Assembly (NCBI GenBank): GCA_030248215.1
Contig: JASANG010002141.1
Location: forward strand, 144,001-208,000
DNA from: Enoplolaimus lenunculus
Lineage: Eukaryota > Nematoda > Enoplea > Enoplida > Thoracostomopsidae
Reading direction: 5' to 3'
DNA length: 64,000 nt
A model generated the notes under the pieces. The model was not told where the DNA came from. It ran no database searches and saw only the letters and a program-made list of their open reading frames with translations. The position numbers were made by a program, and so were the translations under genes. This document shows, piece after piece, positions 1 through 12,700 of this stretch (positions are counted from its first letter, which is position 1; every line of letters starts with the position of its first letter).

Positions 1-341
1 CCCCTCAGACTTTTTTGGCACGCCACTGCGTACCGAGAGAGAGAGCATGCGGTGGCGTAGTTTGAAGTTGCAAAAATTTCAACAAGTCGCAACAAAATTT
101 TGTGTAACATTTTGGATAAATTTTTAAAAGTAAAGTAGTTATAAGAAATCTGTAGGCAGGCCTGAATCTAAGTAATGCAATTTCCACACAAAAAAGCTTC
201 AGTGCTCTGCACACTACCACCTTAAAAGTCGCCTGGTGTACGCATGATATTGTGAAATTAGCATAAAAATTCCACTTCAACTCCATCTAATTGTGGCATT
301 ATATATAACACTGGCCACAAAAGTCACCTTAGGAATTTAGT

Positions 342-487
342 TCACAGTGTGTAAATAACCATGCAAGTTCACTGAATTTATTGCAGCCGCGTTCTCATTG
401 GCTGATGAAAAATGCAATTTCTGTGTGCAATTTGCTGCTGCAAATTCTCGCGGCAAAAACTTGCACGTATGAATAGTGTTTTAAACG
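342..487 (+). mobile_element. Truncated copy of inverted-repeat element with GTGCAAGTTTTTG end
   Basis: The right end (cggcaaaaacttgcacgtatgaatagtgtttt) and internal parts (ttggctgatgaaaaatgcaa) match the element at 48204-48494. The left end is eroded. It ends about 50 bp before exon 1. Confidence 0.6.
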
Positions 488-539
488 ATGCTTTAAGTGC
501 ACCAAAGGTTTTTTGACAAAAACCTCCGAACTATTTCAG

Positions 540-782
540 GCAAAGATTCAATCATTCTTGACCCTCAGCAACCCGCTAGCATAGCTCGTATTGCCGATCT
601 GGAAGCGCCTAAGCCAGAAGGACCAGCTGCGCCAGAAAAACCCAAGATTGCTCCGTCATTTTTGACTCAACTTCAACAATTGGGCGATATTCCTGAAGGC
701 CAATCTGTTCATTTTGAAGCTCATATGCAACCCATTGAAAGCAAAGCGCAATGGTTTCATAATGGACAGCCGGTGGCTGCAA
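540..782 (+). CDS. Exon 1: linker end and first half of Ig-1
   Basis: The acceptor is tttcag before 540 and the donor GTAAGG is at 783, phase 1 to 1. It encodes a kettin linker (GKDSIILDPQQPAS...ADLE) and the Ig strands A-C, with APSFLTQL, EGQSVHFEA and AQWFHNGQP. The B-strand cysteine is replaced (HFEA). The 539 bp upstream are intron. They hold a truncated copy of a GTGCAAGTTTTTG-ended inverted-repeat element (342-487) and otherwise nothing I recognise. Confidence 0.88.
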
Positions 783-3700
783 GTAAGGCAACGATTACGA
801 TTTGGGCCTGTATTCTGAATTTGTCGAAATGAAAAATTTAAAAAAACGACACGATGTCAACTTTAAAATTTGTGATGCTTTTGAAACAACACTGCAGGGA
901 GTGTTGTCATTTGATGTCATTTCGACTAAAATTAAATTATACTTTGTTATATATTTTAGGTTCGCGAATTAAAATTATTAACGATTTTGGTTGGGTGATA
1001 CTTGATATCGGGCATTTGGAGCCGCGCGACACTGGCGAATGGTCGGTAAAGATCAAAAACGATCAAGGAGAAGCGACAAGTGTTGGAAGTGTCAATTGTA
1101 TTGGTGAGTTCGAGTCATACGTTTTTACTCTGCTCTTCTAAAATTTGGCCGTCTCTAGAAAAGTTTTAGCCCTGCTTGTAAATTACCTATAAAATTAATA
1201 CGCGATTTTGTAAAGTATGAGATTTGTCATTTACCGCGGACTGTTTAAGAAAAATTTTCATAATTGTGGATACAGAGCCTATTTTGCCAGTTGCTGATAA
1301 ATCTTGTAACTTTGGCACTAGTTTAGTTGGGTGCAAAATTATTTGAGCTCGTATTGCATGCATCTACGTATATAATTGTAGCTTATTTAGCTGGAAAACA
1401 CATTGTGAGCTTCAGAAAGATATTCGTTGAAGGAATACATCCAGCATTCTCCATGAATCCGCCACTGAAATATGTCTTACTGTGGTTAAAATTAACTACT
1501 TCTGTTTGAATTTTTTTCATTGGATAAATGCATAATTTCTTCTGCTTGAATTTTTCCTTTGGATAAATGCATAATTTCTTCTGCTTGAATTTTTCATTGG
1601 GTAAATGCATAATTTAATTTAATCTCTTTGTATTGAAGTAGATTTGTGTGCTATTGCGTTTCAATTTCAGGACGTGCAAATATCATTCTGGAACCACAAC
1701 AACCGCAGAGTGCTCAGAAAATCATTGACCTCGAAAGACCACGCGCTGAACCTGAACCAGCAGCACCAAAAGAAGCCAAACCGCCTCAATTTATCGTACC
1801 ATTAACCGAGGTATTTAGCAATCGTGACCAATAGGTTGAGAAAATATTTTGTTTCGCTGGCAAAGACATTAATTAAAGTCAGGTATCGAGCTTCGAAATT
1901 TTCAGATTTATGCTTAAAATTAAGCAGTTGAAAGTTTAATTTGAAAAAAAGATATGGAAAAAGTTTTTCTTGCTATCGAGAAATAATTCTGCTAATTGTA
2001 CCTTTTATAGTGACGTATGTTACCGCAATTTAAAAATTATGATGTCATATATAAATATAATTTTAGCTTATAAAAACGTATTTCTCACAGTGAAACCCTT
2101 CAACCACAGCGGTCGATTATTTTCAGATGCTGAAACAGTAGACAAATTTTGCATTTATTTGAAACGATTCCGTTTATCTGCGAAAATGTGACGCAACTAT
2201 TTTAAAGTACACCCTCAAGCAAGCAATTTCAGCTTGCAGTAAAATTTTAACAGGCTTCAGATAACCATCACAATATTACAGATTGAAATTTGGGTCCATG
2301 TTACTTTAAGGGGCGTCCAAGATTCTGGTTGGTCTATAAAATAGTACGTTTAGAATCATTTTGATGCTTTCACTCAAAAAAATCTAAAAAACAAAAAAAA
2401 ATAGATTCAACTACATTTTTATGCTTAGGCTTACGCCTAGACTTACGCTTAGGAACTCGTTTTAGCAACGCTTAGGCTTAGGCTTAGGAATACGCTTAAT
2501 ATACTGTTACGCCCCTTAAAGTAACATTGGCCGACAGTTTTAAGAAACTGGAACCACAGAAGAGTCTATGTGTTTTAAAAACATATAGATCTGACTCAAC
2601 AACTATTTAAAAACACCGATCTTAATGCAAATTCCAATTACAGCTTACAAAAATGTATTCCCCTCTCACAAAGAAAACTTTAACTATTTCAGATACCGGA
2701 ACTGGACGAAGGAGATTCGGTACATCTTGAAGCACAACTGACACCTGTCGACGATCCGGATATGACTGTCGCGTGGTTCCATAACGGAAAACCGCTCGCG
2801 TTTGGCCACAGATATCGACCGCTGGTTGATTTCGGATTCTGTGTTCTTGACATACTGTACGCGACTCCGGACGATAATGGCGAATTTGAATGCCGGGCTA
2901 CTAATAAGCTTGGAACAGCGTCTACTAAAACTACAATAAAATGTCAAGGTACGTTTGAAATGATATAGCAGCTGCAGTGACGTAGTTGAAAATGGCGAAT
3001 CGCGAAGCGGCAATATTGTCTTTAAAACGATTGGACATTTTTATTTCGAGTTGTCATTCGACGAAATGTCGTTATATTAATAATCACGCTGTTTATTTTT
3101 TAATTTCAGGCAAATCAGGTCTCGTACTGTCACCACAAGTGCAAGCGAGCAAAACACAAGCTGTCACTCAACTTGAAGCAAGTCTCCAACGCAAAGTTGA
3201 AGTACCAGAAGCTGAACGACCCAAGTTTGCTCCGGTATTCATTGAACCGCTTCAAAACGTTGGACCTTTGAAAGAGGGCGAGCATGCTCATTTTACTGCT
3301 CGGTTAACTCCAGTCGATGACCCGGATTTACGAGTGGAATGGTATCTGAATGGACATCCGTTGAAAACGGGTAAGTATCGAGCTAGCGAATTGCGAAATC
3401 CATCACTTCCAAGTGATAGGTTGACATACTGTAGAAATTGGTATAGCAACTATTGCCAGTTAGTGATAGGTTTTCAAACAAGCGAACTAAAATTTATTAT
3501 ATATGATTTACAACGCTGAGGGTGCACGCCGTATTCGCGAGTGATAAAAAGATGAAAAAAAATAATGTGGAAAGTAAAGTTCATCGAAGTATTTTGTTTA
3601 GTTTGCTTATTACACAATGTATAAACCAAATATTAGCGAAGGAAAAATATTCGAATTGTAATTCGGAGCGCAAAAAATTGATCCGACTAAATATGATTTT

Positions 3701-6700
3701 TACAAAAAAGTAAGTTTGTATTTCACTCTATCCGATAAATATTCAGCTCAAAACTTTTATAGCGAGATTTGAAATTCATTTTCTGCCTTCACCTATGTGT
3801 GATTGAAAAAACCTTTGGAATGAAAAATCATGCTTGGGTAAGGTGGATTGTGAACATCCTAGTGAATCAGCCGTCAGTTAACGTTTCCTTATATCATATT
3901 AACACAAACAAGTATGACTAGCTATGTAATTTTTATTTATATCTTCTAGGTTCACGAGTCAAAACAATTTGTGATTTCGGTTTCGTTGTACTCGAAATCA
4001 ACCCGTGCTACCCGGAAGACTCTGGCGAATATACATGTCGTGCCGTCAATCGTCTTGGTGAAGCCGTCACTTCAGCGACCATGACAGTTGGCGATACGCG
4101 ACGTATCATTGATACGTCCCAATTGCCGCCCGCAATGGCTGGTGCTGGTTCTAAGCTGCGTCTGCTTGACGCTCCAAAACAACCAGTACCAGCCGCTGGG
4201 GATATGGTATTTGGTCCGCCACAGTTCACTACTGAACTGCATAATATGATGGATCTTGTCGAAGGGCAATTGGCACATTTTGAATGCCAACTGACCCCTG
4301 TCAATGATCCACGTCTTACTATTGAATGGTTGCATAATGGACAGCCGATTGCCAATAGTAAGTTATGGTTGCTGAAGTAATTTTGGCTTCTATATTCAGT
4401 GTCCACCCCTGAATAAGCTAAGATAACGAATGTTAGTGCGTGTAAGCATGTGAGACATGCTTGTCCTAGTGCATTTGCAATAAATGCAATGTACATTGTG
4501 TTGTATGCTTGCTGGCAGCGTACGGTCGACACATATAGTCGACGAAAACGGTAGGTGGAGAGGCGGGCTGAGTGGCACAGTAGTAGAATATTCGCTTAAA
4601 GGTCCGTAGGCTGAGACTTCGATCCCCACTCCGGAGGCCCGTTTTTCCAGCTGCTTAGTTAAAGATCTGATGTGGCGGTTCCTACCTAGACTGACAGTGC
4701 GTTTGTAAGAGATACCTTTGCGTCGAATCTACAACAATACGGCTACAAATTGTCGCCCAACAGTGTCCTAAAGTATATAAATGAATCTAAGCATAATCCT
4801 AAGCGTAATGCATCGTTCACAATATAAAATTTCATTTTGACACCAAAAACTTAATAAAGTGGGGTTAACACCTGTCAATTTTCAAAAGTGTCATGCGTTA
4901 ACCCTACAATAACGCAAAAATTGCGTTAACCCTACCCTAACGCGTGTTACGAAATGCTCTGTGGCCCGCATTAGGGTAGGTATGAGGTAGGGTTAGCGCA
5001 AGTTTTGCGTTAGGGTACGATTAACGCATTACAATTTTGAAAATTGTCGTGCGTTAACCCTACCATTATAACGCAAAAATTGTGTTAACCCTTCTCTAAC
5101 GCGTGTTCCGAAACGCTCTGTGGAACGCATTACAATTTCGAAAATTGAAACGTGTTAACCCTACCTTATAATGTTTTCGATAGCAAAATGAAATTTTTTA
5201 TTGTGAACGATTATTAATCCTAAGTCTAAACCTAAGCCAAAGCGTAATAATTTACAATGAATTGTCGAGTCGATGAAATTTCGGATTACAAGTTGCCGGT
5301 CGACGAATTGTCGTGATCTGTAACTGCAAATTTGCATAAGGGTTACTGTGATTTCATCATGAATATATTTACAAGGCAATTGTGATCGGCAAACCCTATC
5401 GCAACATTTGTACTTTTTCTACTGGAAATTTATTGCTACATACACAACTGCTATCCTTTAGCGTATAATTGTCGTTTAGGCATTCAAGAACGCATCGACC
5501 GGGGATCATGAATCGGATCACCCCCCACCTGGCTACAATCCTCACAATTGTTAACAACTAAAAAATCAACTACGCAAAGTGTCAAGAGTTACGTTAACGT
5601 GCTTGTTAAAGCTGATTTCGGATCTCCCCGCCGACGGAGAAATCCTTGATCCGCCACTGTAGGCAATTTTCAGCAATAAAACTACAGTCACTGCATAAAA
5701 TATTTATTTTTCGTTTGCCAATTTTGCATTTTTTTTCAGGTTCGCGAATCAAAACAATTAACGATTTCGGGTTTGTTATTCTTGAAATTGCACCTGTTGA
5801 ACCGCAAGACAACGGTGTGTTTACCTGTGTTGCACGCAACCAATCAGGCGAAGCGACAACTCAATGCCAGATTCATGTAAGCGGTGGACCTTAATTTGTA
5901 TAATTAAAAACCCAATTTTGTATAGTAAAAAGTGAAATTGTGAACATGGAAAGTTTTTTTAAAATTTAAAAAATTTAATCTTAAATTTAAATTTTGACTG
6001 AAAATTATTCAATGACGTTGACTTAAAATAAAATTTCATTGTAAGGCCGACGCAGATCCCAAAAGAAACGGGCATTGTAGACCACCAATCAGAATTAAGG
6101 AGATTTCATGAGCAAGTCTGAAACAAAATTGCACTAGAAATTAATCAGACATCTTGTAACGATTAAGCAGTAAGAAATGTTATAAAAGAAATACATCTGC
6201 TCCACTAGTACCCCCTCGTTAACAGTCCCGCCTTACACCGCCCTGCTGTATTGCGAAATTTTTTCAAGCCGTCCCATGGAGCGCCTTGGGGTCCCACGAA
6301 AAACCTGCTCCACCTGCCCCACGAAAATACTAGTTATTTAATAAAATAATTAACAGCATTTCGTCAATTTTTATGTTGTTTTCCATATTTTTATGCAATC
6401 ATTCTATTTTCTTACCACTTTTACTTATTCATTGCTGTTGTTGTTGATTTCCTTTAGCGATGTTTTTTGTTCATATAAATCTATTAAGTTTAGCTATGTA
6501 GCCTGAGACTGCGGTAGATAATTTTTCACTTTATTGGATGTTATTTATGTTGTAGGTGGAAGCACGAAGCGGAATTGAATACGAATGGCAAATACCGGAT
6601 TCGATGGAACGTGCCAAACTCACTGATTTGGATACATATTTGCAACAACCACGTGAATATATTGTTCCTCCAGATAAGGTAAGTAAATGCTTTTCGTAGC

Positions 6701-9700
6701 AGTTTTCAACTGAAACGTATCAAGTTTCAATGGAGTAAATATCCTACAACATACAAGGCTGTTAGTCCAATTGCTGATCAGAAGGACGTGCTAGTTGCTG
6801 TTTTAAAATTAGCGTAAGTCGTCGTCAATGGCCGATGTATTTTTCCACACGGTGTGCACGAAGTATTGTGGATCACGCATACCGACAGGGGTATCCGAAT
6901 CCACCGAATCTTGTGAGGTGATAATTGTTCACCCACCTGTCCCGTTGGGCCTGTAGATCAGCATAGACGCAGAAGCGTATAGAAGAAAAGCGATATAATG
7001 ATGTATTTGACTCTGAAATATGTGGAGAGACGAGAAATGGGGTCACACAGACTTAGAATAACCTGCTGAATTTTAGGGAAAATAAATGACGTTATACCGG
7101 CCTGTAGCCACACTGGGGCCATGGACGCGGATGCTGCGGTCCGTTGAAAAAAGGTTGCCCCCTGGAAAAAAGTTTCAACCTTACTATTAAACCATGTGAA
7201 ACGCTTGAATGATCCCCTGAAAAAGTTTTAGCCACCTCGCAGCACATAATGCGGCTGGTTGTGTACGTCAGTTATACCCTCTCGAATCAAAATCCCGACC
7301 CGCGCTTCAAACGGGCAATAAAATCCTGACCCACGGTTCAAACGGGCAATACAATCATAAGACTCTCATAAGCTGCCTTAACTGGTTTAAAAATTTTGAC
7401 GCAAAAGGAACCCAGAATTCAATTGAATTTGTTTTTTCTTCAGGAATTTGGTCCAGTTCAATTTACCGAAATGCTCGCTGATTTACCTGATGTAATGGAA
7501 GGCGAATCGATCCATTTTGAATGCCGCATTGAACCACAATACGATCCTTCGATTCGAGTGGAATGGCTGCATAACGGAAAACCTGTGCCGTATGGTACGT
7601 TTAAATTCCTACTCCTAAACCTAAACCTAAGCGTCTAAGTGTAATCCTAAATATAAGCGGCCAATGTATAGAACAGAGGACGAACAGCAGTGTAAGCATA
7701 TTCCTAAACCTAAACCTAAAACTCAGCTTAAGCCTAAGCGTAAGAATGAGCTTACATCTAAACCTATACCTAAGCCTAAACAAAAAATTAGTCTAAAGCT
7801 TAAACTTAATCTATTCCAGAGCTATAGAAAAACGTACCGCCCTTAATCTTTACATGGACCGAAGCATAAACCCAAGTACAAGCCTAATCCCAAATCTAAA
7901 GCCTAAAGATTCCTAGTATCTAAGTCCTTCAGTATAACTGTCTCCAACTGGGCAGGCCCTTATAATTGACATATGCCAGACGAGACAACCAAATTTCAAC
8001 TGGGAGATGTGTTGAAGTTTTAGCCAAAAAAGCAACCATTTTCTAGGCAGGGATACAACTCGGTTTGGTATGTTTCTATTCGCCCTTCGTAATATAAAAT
8101 TCACACTTGCCACAAATAGTATCATATGTGATGTTAACGAAACATTTTTTGATAAGGTAAGTTTAGCGATTGGTCGTTAACGCTCACATATAACACTTTT
8201 TGTGGCTATCGTGAATACTATATTATGAACGGCGTATAAATACAATCAAACACATTGTAAATTCCAGTTATATAATTTAAACTCAATGTGAGTTCAATCC
8301 ACTCAAAAATTTGAGCTCTTAATTATGGTTTTCAGAACTCAGATTTGAGAATTGAATTGAACTCAATCTGAGTTAATTAACTTACTCATTCAGAATTATT
8401 AAATCAGCTCAGAGTAAAGTGAACATTTACTCTTATTAAAAACTCAGAAATAACGAGTAATAATTAATTCTCTCTCTGAGTGGATTATCAACTCATTGGA
8501 ATTTACAGTGTAAATGCATTTCAGGTTCACGCATTCAACCGCAACAAGACTTTGGATTCATCGTTCTCGATATTCACGGTCTAATCGTTGAAGACTCTGG
8601 CGAATACACTTGCCGAGTTTCGAACCGGAAAGGTACCGTTGAATGCAGTGCTCATGTCCTGGTCAAATCAAGAACAGTTGGAATGAAACCGGAATTTGTC
8701 GATAAGTTGTTGCCACAGCTTGAAGGAGTTCAGGAAGGCGACACGGTTAGTGATTAATGATGAGTGGTTGGGATCATAATTTGTTTACGTGGATTTTACG
8801 TAAAATGTATTATTTATCCCGTTCCGTTCCAAATTTTAAATTTTGTCGCTATTTACACAAATGTACTTAACCCATATCTTGCTGATGTCAGTTGAAAATG
8901 ACGGCAGAAAAAAGGTCTCGGTCTACATCTTTGAAGTTGTAAAACTCGATAATGACATCAAGCAACGCAAATATTGCGGTGCCATTCAAATCGTTTGACT
9001 TGGATAGATCTGGGTTAAATGTGTAGTGTTCGGCAATTAAAAACACCTTGAAAAAAAAATTTTCAACTACGGTGCAATTTTACACTAAATCCATGATTAC
9101 AATAATGATCGGCAAGCAGAAATATGAGCGTAGTCACCAAGTAAACGTCTCAGCTCCTGCAAATGCCGTAGGGAATTAATTCGAGCGTGGATTATACACC
9201 CAATGTTCCAGTAGAACGGGTACGTAATCAGAGTCGGGTCAGAAGATTCACCCCCTGAAACAATTTTACCACACGCCTAGAAAATTTTCAGCCTTGCTTG
9301 TAAGCCAGCGAAATTTCTTGTATGCCAATACTGACATTGTTTTGCCAATCTAGCATGGTAAACTGGCTACGGGCCTGTGTAAGTGAAATACGGCACCGTG
9401 CGTCCATTATCATTTTGTGTCACTCTTGGAGGTTTAGCCAAAATTAACTTAAACGTTATTGCACGGCAATAAAATTTTGTGGCAGTCGGGGTTATTCATG
9501 AAAAACCACAACGAGCTATTCTCTCTCTCTGAGTTTGATTAATCAATTCATTGGAATGTACAGCGCATGCAAATTTAGCAATATATTTTTAGGTTCACAT
9601 GCAATGCCGAGTTACACCAATCCAAGATCCGGCGTTAACAATTTCATGGTTTTTCAACGGAAAACCATTGGTTCATGGTCATCGATTCAAAATGATGCAC

Positions 9701-12700
9701 GATTTTGGATACGTTTCATTGGATATTTTGTACGCCTATCCTGAAGACACTGGGACGTACACGTGCCGAGCGGTTAATCAGATGGGACAAGCTGAATGCA
9801 GTTGTTCAATTGTCGTTCAAGGTAACGCGTTTATTGATTAATCGGAAGCGTTTTGGCGTTTTCCAAAATATTGCGTTGGATTGTACAAGTAAGGCTTTTG
9901 AACAAAACGGATAATAGAGTGACAGTTTGACACCGATAAGCAATATTTTTTACTCCACATCCCGTTGAGAATCTAAGACGATTCGTCTCACGACAACTGT
10001 TCGTCCAACGCTGTCCTAATGGATCTGAATAAATCTAAGCATAATCCTACGCGTAATCCTTAGTCAAAGCCAAAGGGTAAGCATAATGGTATGCGACAGA
10101 TTGTCGAATCGATCATTTTTGGGATTACAAATTGTCGGACGACGAATTTTTGGGTGACGAATTGTCGTGATACCTTTATTTACATATGTTTAACCCTTTC
10201 TCACATGAATATTTTCTATTTCCCCTGACACCTACTTTTATGCTAGGATTCGAACTCCAGTGATTGGATTGGGAGGCGTATACCATCACCACTCAGCTAT
10301 AGGAGCTTGACGCTCGAGCCCGAGGGGGCTCTCACGCCTTGTGGTGATTTAGTACTATGTATACGTGTTGCAATTGTTAAACACGGTGCGATGTATAGTA
10401 TTTCACGTATATACACTGCGCTGAGTTACCTATAGGCAACTCAATGTGAGAAGGGGTTAAATATGTTTAGGGCACATGTGGGCTGTAGTGGCACCCATTG
10501 CTATTACCTGTCGGGGTCTATGTACTCTGCGAGGGCTCGAGTCAGTAGCTACTAAGCAAAATATTGCGAGACTTAGGAATTTTGTAAAATCACAAAATCT
10601 TCAATAAAGTCGTATAACTTTAAAACCTGGTTAATCCTACAAGAGACTACAGGTCTGCGGATGATACGGTATCAGAGCACCCCGTTTAAAAGATGGGGCC
10701 AGCTTGTGAGGTATCAACCAGGGTTTAACCGGAATTGCTGTTGCGGCCGGAATTGCTGCATAAATTCACTTTCTGTTCATGTTCTTGTTCTTGCATTTAA
10801 AGATGCAGGAACCGGCATTTTTTTACGGGTTTGTGGCAAATTATTCATAATCATTTAAATATCGAAACTTTGCAATTGGTTCAATTTTGTTAATAAACGG
10901 ATTCTGACGTGTTTTCGCAAAACGTGGTTGTGAAATAGCTTAAATTTGGTTAAGTCATTTTTGTGGTAAAGTTTTGCTGAAAAGTCCAACAGTAATTCGG
11001 TGAAGAAAATTACTTCAAATTGCGGTTTCTGTTCCTGTTCGGGTTCTTGGAAAGAAATTCAATTCCTGTTCCTGTTCCTGTTTTTGAACGCTAACCTGAA
11101 TTGCGTCGAAGGCACTAAATTTTCAGCAATTGAATGGTGGATAGGTTTTCCGGTTGGTCCCTGGTTTTCGAGGCACGCCTAAGAGGGTACAGGTTTGATA
11201 GCCGCGGTATGGAGAGAATATTGTTGCCAGAAAAGCTTATTTAGTGAGTGCGCATGCCTTAAGTGTCATTCTATTACGGTTTTAACCTGATTCTACGTTC
11301 AGCGAGGTATATATGTTTGTTTACAGTTACAGTTTGTCAACTGTGCCAAAAATCCTACAATTGTAGTAAATTAACAGACGAAAGGATCAGGAACTTTTTC
11401 ATATATACGCTATTTGGTAACTTAGATGTGATCTAATGCCTAGTATAGCCAAACTAAAGGTGGCCCTATACTTGTCGTGTGGTGCCGTCCGTCCCTGTCC
11501 GTCACCATACGGCACGATACCGCAGGGTGTCGAACGATGGCGTACGACGCCGGACGGTGACGGACGGCGCCGGACATCATCAAAAGTATAGCGCTACCCT
11601 AACAATACTATAATTGGAAAGAACAGGTCTGGTCATTTTAGGGTTGCGCTATAGTTTTTTGACGTTCAGCGCCGTCCGTGACCGTGCGGTATGGTACGCA
11701 AATAACTCACGTACGATAACTTAAGGTGACGGACGGCTTCGTACGGGTGACGCACGGTGACGGACAGCTCCGTATGGGTGACGCATGGTAACGGGCGGCT
11801 CCGTACGGGTGACGCACGGTGACGGACGGCTCCGTACGGGTGACGCACGGTGACGAACGGCTCCGTACGGGTGACGCACGGTGACGGACGGCTCCGTACG
11901 GGTGACGCACGGTGACGGACGGCGCCGGACGTCAAGAATAGCGCAACCCTTATTGATAATCAGGACTTGAAGATTTAATCATGAGGTTGTGGCATCTAGC
12001 AGTGTTCTTTCTTGTACATTTTAGCACTTCCTGGAATTTTGTTCCAACGTCAAGCGCCAAAGCAAACAATTGCTGATTTGTATCGCATATTCTTACAGTA
12101 TACACACATGGAAATACTGCTTACTGATGCTGACTTTTACATTGAAAGCCAAACACAAATGGTACTCAGAACCCGAAATGGTATAATCTTGTAAACCCAG
12201 TATTTTTTCAACCTTTAGAATTTAGCAGATTATTCTAAATGTTGCCAAACGTGCTTTTCTAACTAAAATTTTAAGAAACGTACAATCAGGGGCGTAGCCA
12301 AAAATGTGAACCCGAAATGGTATAATCTTGTAAACCCAGTATTTTTCAACCTCTAGAATTAAGTAGGTTATTTTAAATTTTGTCAAACGCGGTTTTTTCA
12401 ACTAAAATTTGAAGAAATTTTGGGTACATCAGAAATTTTAACTCGAAGTTGTATAATTTTATAAAAGCAAACTTTTCGACCTCTGGAATCTAGTAGGTTA
12501 TTCTAAATCTTTAGAATCTAGCAGGTTATTCTAAATCTTGTCAAACGTGCTTTTTTAACTAAAATTTTATGAAATTTGGAGTACAGCAGAAATTTTAATT
12601 CGAAGTTGTATAATGTTATAAAAGCAAACTTTTCGACGTATGGAATCTAGAAGGTTATTCTAAATCACTCTCAAGAGTGCTTGTTTTGTTGTTTCGTTGA

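Noticed and set aside
4008-4532. Antisense open frame over exon 6
   Set aside because: It mirrors the coding frame of a well-supported Ig exon and has no family resemblance.
11725-11922. CRISPR-like array
   Set aside because: The units are directly adjacent with no variable spacers, in a eukaryotic intron. It is a minisatellite.
11666-11935. Antisense open frame with repeated RTEPSVTVRHPYGA-type units
   Set aside because: It is simply the translation of the 31-bp minisatellite.
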